64,000 nt of DNA, from assembly GCF_027111335.1 (NCBI RefSeq), contig NZ_CP114288.1, forward strand, positions 1,302,001-1,366,000, in the 5' to 3' direction. The DNA comes from Flavobacterium aquiphilum (GTDB lineage: Bacteria; Bacteroidota; Bacteroidia; Flavobacteriales; Flavobacteriaceae). How positions within the stretch are numbered: the first letter of the stretch is position 1; each line of letters starts with the position of its first letter. Positions 37,616-47,116 of the stretch are shown here, piece after piece. Below the pieces are notes generated by a model. The model did no database searches and was not told the origin of the DNA. It saw only the letters and a program-made list of their open reading frames with translations. Both the position numbers and the translations under genes were made by a program.

Positions 37616-38518
37616 ATGTTAAATGATGTTTTGATTACTGGTGTAAATGGTTTTTTAGGGAAACTAATTTTAAAAGAATTAGTAGATGGTTATAATGTAT
37701 TTGGTTTGTCGAGATCATCAGGAAATTATAAGGTTTCGTTAGAAAATGAAATTCCAATTTTTAATAAGAAGTTTGGATTAGTAGTTCATACTGCCGGAAA
37801 AGCACATTTTATCCCAAAAACAGAGGTTGAAAGAAATGAATTTCACAATGTAAATGTTATTGGTACTCTAAATTTACTAAGAGGGTTAGAGAATTCAGGC
37901 GTTCCAAAACAATTTGTTTTTATAAGTTCTGTCTCGGTTTACGGTCAGGAATTTGGGAATAATATAGATGAAAAATTTCCAGTAGTAGCTAAAGATCCTT
38001 ATGGATCAAGTAAAATTGAAGCAGAGGAGATAGTGATAAAATGGTGTAGTATACATAATATAGTTTGTACTATTTTACGATTACCTTTATTAGTTGGTGA
38101 AAATCCTCCGGGGAATTTAGGCGCAATGTTAAAAGCTATTGATAAAGGTTTTTATTTTAATATAGCAGGTGGAAAAGCGAGAAAGAGTATGGTTTTGGCA
38201 GAAGATGTGGCTGCTTTTATCCCTAAAGTGGCTGCTGTAGGAGGAACGTATAATTTAACTGATGGAGTCCATCCTGATTTTAATGAGTTGAGCACTATTA
38301 TTTCAGAACGTAAGAATAAGAAAACACCTTTTAATCTACCTTTGTCTATTGCAAAGTTAATGGGGTATGTTGGGGATTTGTTGGGAAATAAAGCACCAAT
38401 CAATTCAATGAAACTTAAAAAAATTACTTCCGATTTGACTTTTGATGATTCAAAAGCAAGAGAATTGGGTTGGGACCCGCAGTCTGTATTAGATTATTTA
38501 AAATACAATAATTTGTAA
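37616..38518 (+). CDS. NAD-dependent 4-ketoreductase/epimerase of UDP-6-deoxy-HexNAc
   Basis: This 300-residue extended SDR has the cofactor loop ITGVNGFLGK, VHTAGKAHFIPK, the Ser/Tyr region SSVSVYGQ and DPYGSSKIEAEE with YxxxK. This pattern is typical of reductases that follow a WbpM/CapD 4,6-dehydratase and give UDP-QuiNAc or UDP-FucNAc just before an initiating phosphosugar transferase. The dehydratase is at 50.4 kb and the WecA-like transferase at 47.1 kb. It is the last gene of the compact central block. Confidence 0.78.
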   Translation: MLNDVLITGVNGFLGKLILKELVDGYNVFGLSRSSGNYKVSLENEIPIFNKKFGLVVHTAGKAHFIPKTEVERNEFHNVNVIGTLNLLRGLENSGVPKQFVFISSVSVYGQEFGNNIDEKFPVVAKDPYGSSKIEAEEIVIKWCSIHNIVCTILRLPLLVGENPPGNLGAMLKAIDKGFYFNIAGGKARKSMVLAEDVAAFIPKVAAVGGTYNLTDGVHPDFNELSTIISERKNKKTPFNLPLSIAKLMGYVGDLLGNKAPINSMKLKKITSDLTFDDSKARELGWDPQSVLDYLKYNNL

Positions 38519-38574
38519 TAATTGAAAATTGTTTAAAATCTTAGCAAAAATAATTATTTAATAAAATTGCAAAA

Positions 38575-39690
38575 ATGAAAACAGCCCTTATAACAGGAAT
38601 TACAGGTCAAGACGGATCGTATTTGGCCGAATTATTATTGGAAAAAGGGTATATGGTTCATGGGGTGAAAAGAAGGGCTTCTTCTTTCAATACACAACGT
38701 ATTGATCATATTTACCAAGATCAACATGAAGCGCATGTGAATTTTAAACTGCATTATGGAGATTTAACAGATTCTACCAATATCATTCGAATTATTCAAG
38801 AAGTACAGCCTGATGAAATCTATAATTTAGGAGCGATGAGTCATGTAAAAGTGTCTTTTGATTCGCCGGAGTATGTGGCTAATGTAGATGGAATTGGTAC
38901 TTTGAGAATTTTAGAAGCGGTACGTATTTTAGGTTTGGAAAAGAAATGCCGTATTTACCAGGCTTCTACTTCGGAATTGTATGGTGGTTTGCCAGAGAAT
39001 AAAAACGAAAAAGGCTTGTATGATGAAAACTCTCCATTTTATCCGCGTTCCCCTTATGGAGTCGCTAAAATTTATGGTTTCTGGATTACCAAAAATTACC
39101 GTGAAGCTTATAATATGTTTGCTTGTAACGGAATTTTGTTTAATCATGAGTCGCCTCGTAGAGGAGAAACTTTTGTAACCCGTAAAATAACTATGGCAAC
39201 TGCTGCTATTGTTTTGGGAGAACAAGATTGTTTGTATTTAGGGAATCTGGATGCGCAACGTGACTGGGGACATGCTAAAGATTATGTTGAAGCCATGTGG
39301 CGTATTTTGCAACAAGATGTTCCAGATGATTATGTCATTGCTATGGGAGAAACTACTTACGTGCGCGATTTTGTTAGAATGGCTTTTGCAGAAGTGGGAA
39401 TCGAAATCGAGTTCAGAGGTGAAGGTGTGAATGAAAAAGGATATGTAGCTTCCTGCAGTAATCCTGCTTATCAGCTTGAAATTGGTAAACAGGTTATCGC
39501 GGTTGACCCTCAGTATTTTCGTCCAACAGAGGTTGATTTGCTTATAGGAGATCCTACGAAATCGAAAACTAAATTGGGATGGGTTCCTCAATATGATTTG
39601 GCTGGATTAGTGAAAGAGATGATGGCGTCTGATCTTTTGTATGTTCAAAGGGAGAAGATGTTGAAGAAAGTGAGATTGGGTGTTAAGTAG
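38575..39690 (+). CDS. gmd: GDP-mannose 4,6-dehydratase
   Basis: This 371-residue SDR makes GDP-4-keto-6-deoxymannose from GDP-mannose. Signatures are [37 protein letters not shown], the catalytic [10 protein letters not shown] and [10 protein letters not shown], and [14 protein letters not shown]. The length matches the family. With fcl downstream it gives GDP-L-fucose. From here rightward the genes are spaced by repeats rather than packed. Confidence 0.96.
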   Translation: MKTALITGITGQDGSYLAELLLEKGYMVHGVKRRASSFNTQRIDHIYQDQHEAHVNFKLHYGDLTDSTNIIRIIQEVQPDEIYNLGAMSHVKVSFDSPEYVANVDGIGTLRILEAVRILGLEKKCRIYQASTSELYGGLPENKNEKGLYDENSPFYPRSPYGVAKIYGFWITKNYREAYNMFACNGILFNHESPRRGETFVTRKITMATAAIVLGEQDCLYLGNLDAQRDWGHAKDYVEAMWRILQQDVPDDYVIAMGETTYVRDFVRMAFAEVGIEIEFRGEGVNEKGYVASCSNPAYQLEIGKQVIAVDPQYFRPTEVDLLIGDPTKSKTKLGWVPQYDLAGLVKEMMASDLLYVQREKMLKKVRLGVK

Positions 39691-39786
39691 TAATTTTAGT
39701 GCTTGAACCTCGACTGGTCTACTGATGAATAAGTAAAAAAATGTACTTTAAAATTCAGTAGTAACATTTCATATCAAATTTAATTC

Positions 39787-40012
39787 TTCTTTTGTCTTGA
39801 TTACTCACGAATTAATAATTTATTGGATTTCGTGAATCTTTGATTTCAAAAGAAGCAAAAAATCAAGGCTGGAATCCTCGTCGGTCAAATTAGTTTTTGA
39901 ATCCTAAAAGAAAAAAACTCGCTCCGTTTCACTACACTCAAACAGTTTTTCTTTTTTCGGATTCTTCAAACATTTGACACTCGACTGCGGATTCGAAGGC
40001 CGGAAATTAGTA
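39787..40012. repeat. Variant structured repeat (long-head form), copy A
   Basis: It starts CTTCTTTTGTCTTGATTACTC with an internal hairpin (TCACGAAT...ATTTCGTGA) and AAGAAGCAAAAAATCAAGG. It then carries a second module, CTCGTCGGTCAAATTAG to CATTTGACACTCGACTGCGG, with inverted arms CTAAAAGAAAAA and TTTTTCTTTTTT. A related module recurs at 44.35-44.52 kb. No gene was recognised in 39691-40126. Confidence 0.65.
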
Positions 40013-40126
40013 CTATTTTGAAATAACTATTTTAAAACGTCATTTCCATTGTTTTTAGTTTATCGAATTAATCCTCGATTTGAAAAACAATGCATAATAT
40101 AGTTTGAAATATTTTGTATTATAAAA

Positions 40127-41059
40127 ATGAATAAAGAAGATAAAATATATATAGCAGGTCACCGTGGTATGGTGGGGTCTGCGATTTTGAGGGCTTTGAA
40201 AGCTCGGGGATATACCAATTTCATATTAAAAACATCATCAGAATTGGATTTGAGAAATCAGCAAGCAGTTGCTGATTTTTTTGCACAAGAAAAACCCGAT
40301 TATGTTTTTTTGGCTGCAGCTAAAGTAGGCGGAATTGTTGCCAATAATACTTTTAGAGGGGATTTTATCTATGAGAATTTGATGATACAGAACAATGTGA
40401 TTCATCAGGCTTATGTAAATAATGTAAAAAAACTAATGTTTTTGGGGTCTTCTTGTATTTATCCTAAGATGGCACCACAGCCTTTAAAAGAGGATTATTT
40501 ACTAACGGGTCTTTTGGAACCAACAAATGAGCCCTACGCTATTGCAAAAATAGCCGGGATCAAAATGTGTGATGCCTACAGAAGTCAGTTTGGCTGTAAT
40601 TTTATTTCGGTTATGCCAACCAATTTGTATGGCCCAAATGATAATTATGATTTAAAAAATTCTCACGTTCTTCCCGCTATGCTAAGAAAATTTATTATAG
40701 CAAAGCGAAATAATGATGCTTCAGTAACCATTTGGGGAACCGGAAGTCCCAAAAGGGAATTTTTGCATGCTGATGATTTGGCTGAAGCTTGCCTGTTTTT
40801 GATGGAGAATTACAATGAAGAAGGATTGGTAAATATTGGTATAGGTGATGATATATCTATTTTGGATTTAGCCCATTTGGTAAAAAAAATAGTTGGATTT
40901 GAAGGACAGATTTTAATGGATACTACAAAACCCGACGGGACACCGAGAAAATTGATGGATGTTTCTAAATTGAATGGTCTGGGCTGGAAAGCTAAAACCA
41001 CATTGGAAGAAGGAATCCAAAAAGTATATGATGAAATTAAAGATAATGACTGGAAGTAG
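40127..41059 (+). CDS. fcl: GDP-L-fucose synthase
   Basis: This 310-residue epimerase/reductase converts GDP-4-keto-6-deoxymannose to GDP-L-fucose. Motifs are IYIAGHRGMVGSAILRAL, AAKVGGIVANN, LGSSCIYPKMAPQPLKE with the catalytic Ser and Cys, and EPYAIAKIAG with YxxxK. Its length is normal. A heptamer tandem repeat follows the stop codon. Confidence 0.96.
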   Translation: MNKEDKIYIAGHRGMVGSAILRALKARGYTNFILKTSSELDLRNQQAVADFFAQEKPDYVFLAAAKVGGIVANNTFRGDFIYENLMIQNNVIHQAYVNNVKKLMFLGSSCIYPKMAPQPLKEDYLLTGLLEPTNEPYAIAKIAGIKMCDAYRSQFGCNFISVMPTNLYGPNDNYDLKNSHVLPAMLRKFIIAKRNNDASVTIWGTGSPKREFLHADDLAEACLFLMENYNEEGLVNIGIGDDISILDLAHLVKKIVGFEGQILMDTTKPDGTPRKLMDVSKLNGLGWKAKTTLEEGIQKVYDEIKDNDWK

Positions 41060-41101
41060 TTTTCGGTTGTCTGTTTTCGGTTATCGGTTATCCGTTTTGG
41101 T
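41060..41101. repeat. Heptamer tandem repeat after fcl
   Basis: Units CGGTTGT, CTGTTTT, CGGTTAT, CGGTTAT and CCGTTTT lie in strict 7-base register, starting right after the stop codon. TTTAAAA-type tandem units follow to about 41130. Confidence 0.7.
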
Positions 41102-41268
41102 TTAAAAATTTAAGGGTTTAAAACTGTTTAATTGTCTTTTGGATGAGGCTTTTCTTTCGGATTGAAAGAGAGATAGTGTGAGAAAATTGCGCCCTGGAGT
41201 TTACTCAACAAAAAACAGAATGATTGCTTCAAAATAGAGAATTTTTTAATAATGTATTTAGAATAAAA

Positions 41269-42357
41269 ATGATAACAAATAAAAATAATAGCTATGTCCT
41301 AATCATGGCTGGTGGTTTGGGAAGCCGTTTTTGGCCTAAAAGCCGTAACCATTTCCCAAAACAATTTATAGATATTTTAGGAACAGGGCAATCCTTGCTG
41401 CAAATGACATATGAGCGTTTTTTGAAAATCTGTCCTAAAGAGAATATTTATATACTAAGTAATCAAAACTATTTAGGGTTGATTCAAGAGCAGTTGGATG
41501 GAATTGCTGTAAACAATATTTTACAGGAACCAAGTCGTAATAATACGGCTCCCTGCATTGCCTATGCTTCGTATAAAATATTGAAACAAAATTCAAATGC
41601 CAATATAGTTGTGGCACCATCGGATCATTTGATTTTAAAAGAGACGGAGTTTTTGGATAAAATTACCCAAGCTTTGGATTATACTTCAAAAAATGATGCT
41701 TTGGTTACCCTTGGCATTAGCCCTACGAGACCTGATACCGGTTATGGTTATATCAATTTTGGAAAAGAAGGAGTAAATGGCGTTCACAAAGTAGCGAAGT
41801 TTTTGGAAAAGCCAGTTTTGGAGAAAGCAAAGGAATATCTATTCAGCGGAGATTATTTATGGAATGCCGGGATTTTTATCTGGAGTGCGAAAAGTATTCA
41901 GAATGCTTTTCAAAATTATGCTCCTGAAATAGATACTTTGTTTACAAAAGGAAATGAAGTTTATAATACCGATGCTGAAGCTGATTTTATAAGTGAAAAT
42001 TATCCAAAAAGCCCTAATATCTCCATTGATTATGCGATTTTAGAAAAAGCGGATAATGTGTTTACCATTCCTGCAGATATTGGTTGGTCTGATTTGGGTA
42101 CTTGGGCTTCTTTACATGAAATATCAGATAAAGATACTGCTAACAATTCATTGAGTGTAGACCATTTACATTTGGAAGAAACCCAGAATTGTATTATTCA
42201 TTTGCCGAAAGGAAAAGCGGCCGTTATTAAAGGTTTGGAAGATTATATTGTCGTGGATGACAGTAAGGTGTTGTTGATTTACCCAAAAGGGAACGAGCAA
42301 GAAATTAAACCTGTTGCTGCTAAGATGGTGGCAAGTTTTGGGGAGGAGTATTTGTAG
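41269..42357 (+). CDS. manC: Mannose-1-phosphate guanylyltransferase
   Basis: This protein of 362 residues forms GDP-mannose from mannose-1-phosphate and GTP, feeding gmd. The nucleotide loop is MAGGLGSRFWPKSRNHFPKQF. QEPSRNNTAPCIAYA, VAPSDHL, FLEKP and GYLWNAGIF-like segments follow. It is the short single-domain form, without the isomerase half. No phosphomannomutase gene is present in the window, so ManB must be encoded elsewhere. The start at 41269 is chosen over an upstream TTG at 41224, whose extension lacks family resemblance. Confidence 0.93.
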   Translation: MITNKNNSYVLIMAGGLGSRFWPKSRNHFPKQFIDILGTGQSLLQMTYERFLKICPKENIYILSNQNYLGLIQEQLDGIAVNNILQEPSRNNTAPCIAYASYKILKQNSNANIVVAPSDHLILKETEFLDKITQALDYTSKNDALVTLGISPTRPDTGYGYINFGKEGVNGVHKVAKFLEKPVLEKAKEYLFSGDYLWNAGIFIWSAKSIQNAFQNYAPEIDTLFTKGNEVYNTDAEADFISENYPKSPNISIDYAILEKADNVFTIPADIGWSDLGTWASLHEISDKDTANNSLSVDHLHLEETQNCIIHLPKGKAAVIKGLEDYIVVDDSKVLLIYPKGNEQEIKPVAAKMVASFGEEYL

Positions 42358-42440
42358 TTGGCAGTTATCTGTTTTTGGTTGTCTGTTTTCGGTTGTCGGT
42401 TGTCTGTTGTCTGTTGTCTGTTGTCTGTTGTCTGTTGTGG
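42358..42440. repeat. Heptamer tandem repeat after manC
   Basis: It includes five perfect consecutive copies of TTGTCTG at 42400-42434, preceded by degenerate units. It is the most regular array of this type in the window. A CTCGGGATGACG unit follows at about 42452-42483. Confidence 0.8.
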
Positions 42441-42486
42441 GGTATGAGTCGCCTCTCGTCCCTCGACTTTACTCGGGATGACGTAC

Positions 42487-42780
42487 AACCAATGACGTAT
42501 TTATAAAAAGAGATTTTTTACATTTCTCTTCTTTTGTCTTGATACAAAAGAAGCAAAAAATCAAGGCTGAATATTTTTAAACTAAAAATAATCGAACGGA
42601 TTCCCTTATCGCGACCCTAGCCGCTCGTGTTTCACACTCGACTCCAGGGTCAATCCCTACGGCCAGTGCGCAAATCCTTATCGTGATTTTTGGTTCAAAA
42701 ATATAAGGCCGTGCAAGAAGCCGTTTTTTATGACCATTTTAAAACGTCATTTTTTATTGCTTTTTTAGAATAAAAATGAT
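42487..42780. repeat. Structured dispersed repeat, copy 3 (long form)
   Basis: It begins CCAATGACGTATTTATAAA and ends AGAATAAAAATGAT. Outer arms are 42574-42592 (TTTTTAAACTAAAAATAAT) and 42685-42701 (GATTTTTGGTTCAAAAA). Core stem GACCCT (42613-42618) pairs with AGGGTC (42646-42651). It is almost identical over its whole length to the copy at 45.7 kb. The interval 42358-42934 has no gene. Confidence 0.8.
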
Positions 42781-42934
42781 GTCTCGGGATGACGTGCTCG
42801 AGGTGACAGATTTTGTAAGTTAAAAGTTTAAATTGTTTAAAAGTTTAAAGTTGTGTTTTGGACGTGATTTTAGGGATGGAATTTCTTGTGTTATGCTTTC
42901 TGCGTCAGCATGACAAGATTAAGAAGAATAAAAA

Positions 42935-43375
42935 ATGATAGAAGAAAATAAAGTTCCTCAATTAATCAAAGGGGGGATATATACCGATCAAAGAGGGCAG
43001 ATTTCTTTTGTGAATGATATGAAGTTTGATGCTATCGAACGATTTTATATCATCAGTAATTCTGCAGAGAACCCTTTGAGAGCCTGGCAAGGACATAAAA
43101 TTGACAATAAGTTTTTTTATTGTATACAGGGTTCAATAAGAGTTCATTTTGTAAAAGTTGATAACTGGGATTCGCCTTCGAGAGATTTGAAAGTGGAGAG
43201 TCTGGTACTTAGTGCTTCTGAGAGCAATGTGTTACATATTCCGGAAGGTTATGCCAACGCGATTGAATCGTTTGAGGAAGGTTCTAAATTGATGTCATTT
43301 TCTACTTTACCGCTTAGTAGGACGGCTGAGGATGATGTGCGGTTTGAGAGTGGGATGTGGTCGATTAGCGGTTAG
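42935..43375 (+). CDS. Cupin-fold sugar epimerase/isomerase-like protein
   Basis: This 146-residue protein starts with KVPQLIKGGIYTDQRGQISFVNDM and has the single-domain beta-barrel pattern of RmlC/WxcM-like cupins (FYCIQGSIRVHFVKVDNWD, LHIPEGYANAIES). It occurs near dTDP-rhamnose genes in many Bacteroidota loci. It lacks the full RmlC active site (no RGLHYQ motif), so a role as dTDP-sugar epimerase, isomerase or binding protein is open. It is preceded by repeat copy 3 and followed by a heptamer array. Confidence 0.68.
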   Translation: MIEENKVPQLIKGGIYTDQRGQISFVNDMKFDAIERFYIISNSAENPLRAWQGHKIDNKFFYCIQGSIRVHFVKVDNWDSPSRDLKVESLVLSASESNVLHIPEGYANAIESFEEGSKLMSFSTLPLSRTAEDDVRFESGMWSISG

Positions 43376-43432
43376 CGGTTATCGGTTGTCTGTTTTCGGT
43401 TATCTGTTATCGGTTATCTGTTATCGGTTGTG
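43369..43432. repeat. Heptamer tandem repeat after the cupin gene
   Basis: About eight units (CGGTTAT, CGGTTGT, CTGTTTT, CGGTTAT, CTGTTAT, CGGTTAT, CTGTTAT, CGGTTGT) run in a 7-base register, overlapping the stop codon. The rest of 43433-43710 holds one CTTGGGATGACG unit and no gene. Confidence 0.8.
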
Positions 43433-43710
43433 GTCTTTGGCTCCTTGTGCTTCGACTGCGCTTGGGATGACGCGCTCGTAGTGAATAGTGAATGGTGGGT
43501 TGTGAGCAATACATTATTTATGTATTTTAGGATTTTACTGAAAATATTTATAAATACCTGACTGCTAATGGCAGTACTACTCTTAATATCAAATGCTTGG
43601 GGTGGTAAAGTGAGTTATCGAAGATGAAAGGTTGAAGTTGTCAGGTATTCGAAATTTTATTTCTTAGTCTAATTTTCTATTTTTCGAATTGTTAAAAATA
43701 AAATTATTAC

Positions 43711-44259
43711 ATGAATATTGAAGAAACATTTATAAAAGATTTAGTAGTTATTGAGCCTACTGTTTTTGGTGATGAGAGAGGTTATTTTTTTGAAGCTTAC
43801 AGTAAAACTAAATTTGAAAGTTTAGGTATTGACATTGAGTTTGTACAGGATAATCAGTCTTTTTCAAAAAAAGGAACTCTTAGAGGTTTGCATTATCAAA
43901 ATCCGCCCTTTGCACAAACTAAATTAATGCGTGTTTTGGATGGAGAAATTATAGATGTGGCGGTTGATTTAAGAAAAGATTCACCTACTTATGGAAAACA
44001 TTTCAGTGTTAAACTTACGGCTGAAAATAAAAAACAATTGTTGGTACCGCAAGGTTTTGCTCACGGTTTTTCAGTGTTGAGCGAAACAGCTGTAGTTATG
44101 TATAAATGTGATGAGTTTTATAATAAAGCTTCAGAGGGGGGGATTCGTTATGATGATCCGGATTTGAATATTGATTGGGGTATGGAGTTAGGCGATGCTA
44201 TTGTTTCTGAAAAGGATCAGGTTTTGCCTTTTATTGGGGAGTGTAATAGTCTTTTTTGA
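43711..44259 (+). CDS. rfbC: dTDP-4-dehydrorhamnose 3,5-epimerase
   Basis: This 182-residue cupin enzyme is the third step of dTDP-L-rhamnose synthesis. GDERGYFFEAYSKTKFESLG, DNQSFSKKGTLRGLHYQNPP (catalytic His in RGLHYQ), the DVAVDLRKDSPTYGKH block and PQGFAHGFSVLSE are all standard. The length is typical. It is separated from rfbD by a repeat-bearing gap of about 400 bases. Confidence 0.96.
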   Translation: MNIEETFIKDLVVIEPTVFGDERGYFFEAYSKTKFESLGIDIEFVQDNQSFSKKGTLRGLHYQNPPFAQTKLMRVLDGEIIDVAVDLRKDSPTYGKHFSVKLTAENKKQLLVPQGFAHGFSVLSETAVVMYKCDEFYNKASEGGIRYDDPDLNIDWGMELGDAIVSEKDQVLPFIGECNSLF

Positions 44260-44340
44260 GTTGTCGGTTACCGATTAATGGCTTTTCTACTTCGAAACTA
44301 ATTATGTTTTTTAAAAGTAAAAATTAGAGTTATCAATTTT

Positions 44341-44520
44341 CTTTTTTGCTTGATCAAAAAAGAAACAAAAAAATCAAGTCTGTGCTTCCTCGTCGGTCAA
44401 ATTAGTTTTCAAATGCTAAAAGAAAATAACTCGCTATCGCTCAAACAGATTTTCTTTTTACGCATTCTTCAAACATTTGACACTCGACTGCGGAAGCTAA
44501 GGACAATTTATTCATAGAAA
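44341..44520. repeat. Variant structured repeat, copy B
   Basis: The head is CTTTTTTGCTTGATCAAAAAAG. It is followed by the module CCTCGTCGGTCAAATTAG to CATTTGACACTCGACTGCGG shared with 39.9 kb. Inverted arms CTAAAAGAAAATAA and TTTCTTTTTA vary together with those of copy A. The gap 44260-44671 holds nothing else that I recognise. Confidence 0.65.
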
Positions 44521-44671
44521 AACAACTATTTTATTTGTAATTTGTTAAAATTATGAAAAATCATTTTGTTTTTAACTAAGACCATAAGAACAGATTGTTG
44601 TGAGTTAAAAGTAAACTACTAATCGACTAATTGTTGATGACTAATTGTTTTAGATAGATTAAAAAGTAGAT

Positions 44672-45529
44672 ATGAAAAAAATATTAGTTACAGGCGGTAA
44701 CGGACAATTAGGGTCTGAATTGAAGGTTTTGTCGAAAGTATATAGCCAATTTGAATGGGTTTTTACGGATTACCAAGAATTGGATTTGTGTGATTTGAAA
44801 AATTTAGAAACTTCGATTGCGGAAATTAATCCTCAAATCATTATCAATTGTGCTGCACATACTGCTGTTGATAAGGCCGAATCAGAGTTTGAATTGTCAG
44901 ATGTATTGAATCATCAATCGGTTGCAGTTATGGCGAAATGGAGTAAAGAAAACAATTGTCAATTGATACATGTATCAACTGATTATGTTTTTGATGGTAC
45001 TGCATCCAGAGCTTTAACTGAAACGGCTGAACCTAATCCTATCAATGTGTACGGAGTGACCAAATTGGCAGGGGAAAAGGCTTGTTTGCGAGAAAATCCA
45101 GATGCGATCATAATTAGGACTTCGTGGGTTTATTCAAGTTTTGGAAATAATTTTGTTAAAACAATGTCCCGTTTGATGCAAGAAAGGGATTCATTGAATG
45201 TGGTCAATGATCAAATAGGGAGCCCGACTTATGCAGCCGATTTGGCTCAAGCTATCATGACTATAATTACTCACAGTCATTGGCAAGCCGGAATTTATAA
45301 TTTTTCAAATGAAGGGGAAATCAGTTGGTTTGAATTTGCTTTGGCGATTCAGGAAATAGGTGGTTTTGAATGTGCCATAAGCGGTATTCCTTCTTCAGAC
45401 TATCCAACACCAGCTAAACGCCCTCAATATTCTTTGTTGGATAAAACCAAAATTAAGGAAACGTTTGGCGTTGTTGTTCCGGAGTATAAAGAGAGTTTGG
45501 TTAGATGCATGGAATTATTGAAAGGGTAG
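44672..45529 (+). CDS. rfbD: dTDP-4-dehydrorhamnose reductase
   Basis: This 285-residue SDR is the last step of dTDP-L-rhamnose synthesis. The NAD(P)H loop is LVTGGNGQLGSELKVL. INCAAHTAVDKAESE, the catalytic VSTDYVFDG, NVYGVTKLAGE with YxxxK and RTSWVYSSFGNNFVKTM are the family motifs. The mobile inverted-repeat element at 45.55 kb lies 21 bases after its stop codon. Confidence 0.96.
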   Translation: MKKILVTGGNGQLGSELKVLSKVYSQFEWVFTDYQELDLCDLKNLETSIAEINPQIIINCAAHTAVDKAESEFELSDVLNHQSVAVMAKWSKENNCQLIHVSTDYVFDGTASRALTETAEPNPINVYGVTKLAGEKACLRENPDAIIIRTSWVYSSFGNNFVKTMSRLMQERDSLNVVNDQIGSPTYAADLAQAIMTIITHSHWQAGIYNFSNEGEISWFEFALAIQEIGGFECAISGIPSSDYPTPAKRPQYSLLDKTKIKETFGVVVPEYKESLVRCMELLKG

Positions 45530-45550
45530 TTGTGAGTTGCTGCCTCTCGA

Positions 45551-45686
45551 CCAATGTCATTAAGTTAAGAATATAAAGCCATCGTTTTGTCATTCCGAAG
45601 AATGAGGAATCTCACTAGTGGCTCACGTTATGTGATTTCTCCTTTGTCGAAATGACATAAAAAAACGCTTAACTTAATGACATTGG
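45551..45686. mobile_element. Miniature inverted-repeat element (MITE), copy 1
   Basis: It is 136 bp long, with perfect 19-bp terminal inverted repeats: CCAATGTCATTAAGTTAAG at 45551-45569 and its complement at 45668-45686. Both ends are flanked by the 8-bp direct repeat CCTCTCGA (45543-45550 and 45687-45694), a target-site duplication. An inner inverted repeat (GTCATTCCGA, TCGAAATGAC) makes a nested hairpin. There is no coding capacity, so it must have been moved by a transposase from elsewhere. Confidence 0.85.
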
Positions 45687-45701
45687 CCTCTCGACTGCGC
45701 T

Positions 45702-45995
45702 ACCAATGACGTATTTATAAAAAGAGATTTTTGATATTTCTCTTCTTTTGTCTTGATACAAAAGAAGCAAAAAATCAAGGCTGAATATTTTTAAACTAAA
45801 AATAATCGAACGGATTCCCTTATCGCGACCCTAGCCGCTCGTGTTTCACACTCGACTCCAGGGTCACTCCCTACGGCCAGTGCGCAAATCCTTATCGTGA
45901 TTTTTGGTTTAAAAATATAAGGCCGTGGAAGAAGCCGTTTTTTATGACTATTTTAAAACGTCATTTTATATTGCTTTTTTTAGAATAAAAATGAT
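45702..45995. repeat. Structured dispersed repeat, copy 4 (long form)
   Basis: It has the same order and ends as copy 3 at 42.5 kb, with only a few differences over about 290 bases. The direct orientation of the two copies makes them possible recombination sites around rfbC and rfbD. The rest of 45530-46168 holds the MITE and a short GTCGGTTATGAGTGAC remnant. Confidence 0.8.
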
Positions 45996-46168
45996 GCCTT
46001 GAGGTGACTGACATTATCAGTTGTCGGTTATGAGTGACATAGTGATGGGAATCAAAAACAGACGAATCTGAAGCAGTTTGGAATTTTCGTTTTACCCCGA
46101 CCCTGAAGAGAGCCGAAAATTAAATAAATAATAGTTTTTAAAGAGAGCATAAATAATATATAAATGTA

Positions 46169-47038
46169 ATGAAAGGAATTATACTTGCCGGAGGATCCGG
46201 AACGCGTTTGCATCCATTAACGCTTGCGATGAGTAAGCAAATGATGCCGGTTTATGATAAACCAATGATTTATTACCCATTATCGACATTGATGATGGCG
46301 GGAATCAGTGAGATACTAATTATTTCGACGCCTCATGATTTACCAAATTTCAGAAAGCTTTTGGGAGATGGATCGGCAATAGGATGCAAGTTTAGTTATG
46401 CAGAGCAGGCTATTCCAAATGGGTTGGCACAGGCTTTTGTGATTGGAGAAGAATTTATCGGTAATGATGATGTTGCATTGGTCTTGGGTGATAATATTTT
46501 CTTTGGTGCCAATATGCATGAACTTTTACAGTCAAATACAAAACCTGATGGGGGAGTTGTTTTTGCTTATCATGTTTCGGATCCGGAGAGATACGGTGTA
46601 GTTGAATTTGATAAAGACTTGAAAGCTCTTTCTATCGAGGAAAAGCCATTGGAACCAAAATCCAATTATGCTGTTCCAGGTTTGTATTTTTATGATAATT
46701 CGGTTGTGGAAATTGCTAAAAATATCCAACCAAGTGCCAGAGGGGAGTATGAGATTACCGATGTGAATAAAGTATATTTAGAGAAAGGTAAATTGAAAGT
46801 CGGTATTTTGAGCCGAGGTACTGCCTGGTTGGATACAGGAACTTTTAATAGTTTGATGCAAGCCGGACAATTTGTTCAGGTTTTGGAAGAACGTCAAGGA
46901 CTAAAAGTAGGTTGTATTGAAGAGATCGCCTGGAGGCAAGGATTTATATCAGAACAACAATTGAGGGATTTGGCTGAGCCTTTGAAAAAGTCGGGTTATG
47001 GTGAGTACCTGCTGGGGCTTTTGAAACATAAATTGTAG
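46169..47038 (+). CDS. rfbA: Glucose-1-phosphate thymidylyltransferase
   Basis: This 289-residue protein makes dTDP-glucose, the first step for dTDP-rhamnose and for the dTDP-3-amino sugar. It starts [20 protein letters not shown], with the catalytic loop [26 protein letters not shown] and [10 protein letters not shown] as family motifs. Length and motifs are standard. Confidence 0.96.
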   Translation: MKGIILAGGSGTRLHPLTLAMSKQMMPVYDKPMIYYPLSTLMMAGISEILIISTPHDLPNFRKLLGDGSAIGCKFSYAEQAIPNGLAQAFVIGEEFIGNDDVALVLGDNIFFGANMHELLQSNTKPDGGVVFAYHVSDPERYGVVEFDKDLKALSIEEKPLEPKSNYAVPGLYFYDNSVVEIAKNIQPSARGEYEITDVNKVYLEKGKLKVGILSRGTAWLDTGTFNSLMQAGQFVQVLEERQGLKVGCIEEIAWRQGFISEQQLRDLAEPLKKSGYGEYLLGLLKHKL

Positions 47039-47039
47039 T

Positions 47040-47107
47040 TATCTGTTGTCGGTTTTCTGTTATCAGTTATCGACAACCAATAACGGATAACAGAAAACGG
47101 ATAACAT
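47040..47107. repeat. Inverted heptamer array after rfbA
   Basis: The left half has heptamers CTGTTGT, CGGTTTT, CTGTTAT and CAGTTAT. The right half (47074-47107) is the complement (CCAATAA, CGGATAA, CAGAAAA, CGGATAA). The two halves can pair as a long hairpin, which may stop transcription after rfbA. Confidence 0.7.
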
Positions 47108-47116
47108 TAGGAATAT

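Noticed and set aside
42358..43432. CRISPR array in the heptamer and short repeats
   Set aside because: Repeat units are 7 bases in direct tandem without spacers, and no cas gene was found. The period and context do not fit CRISPR.
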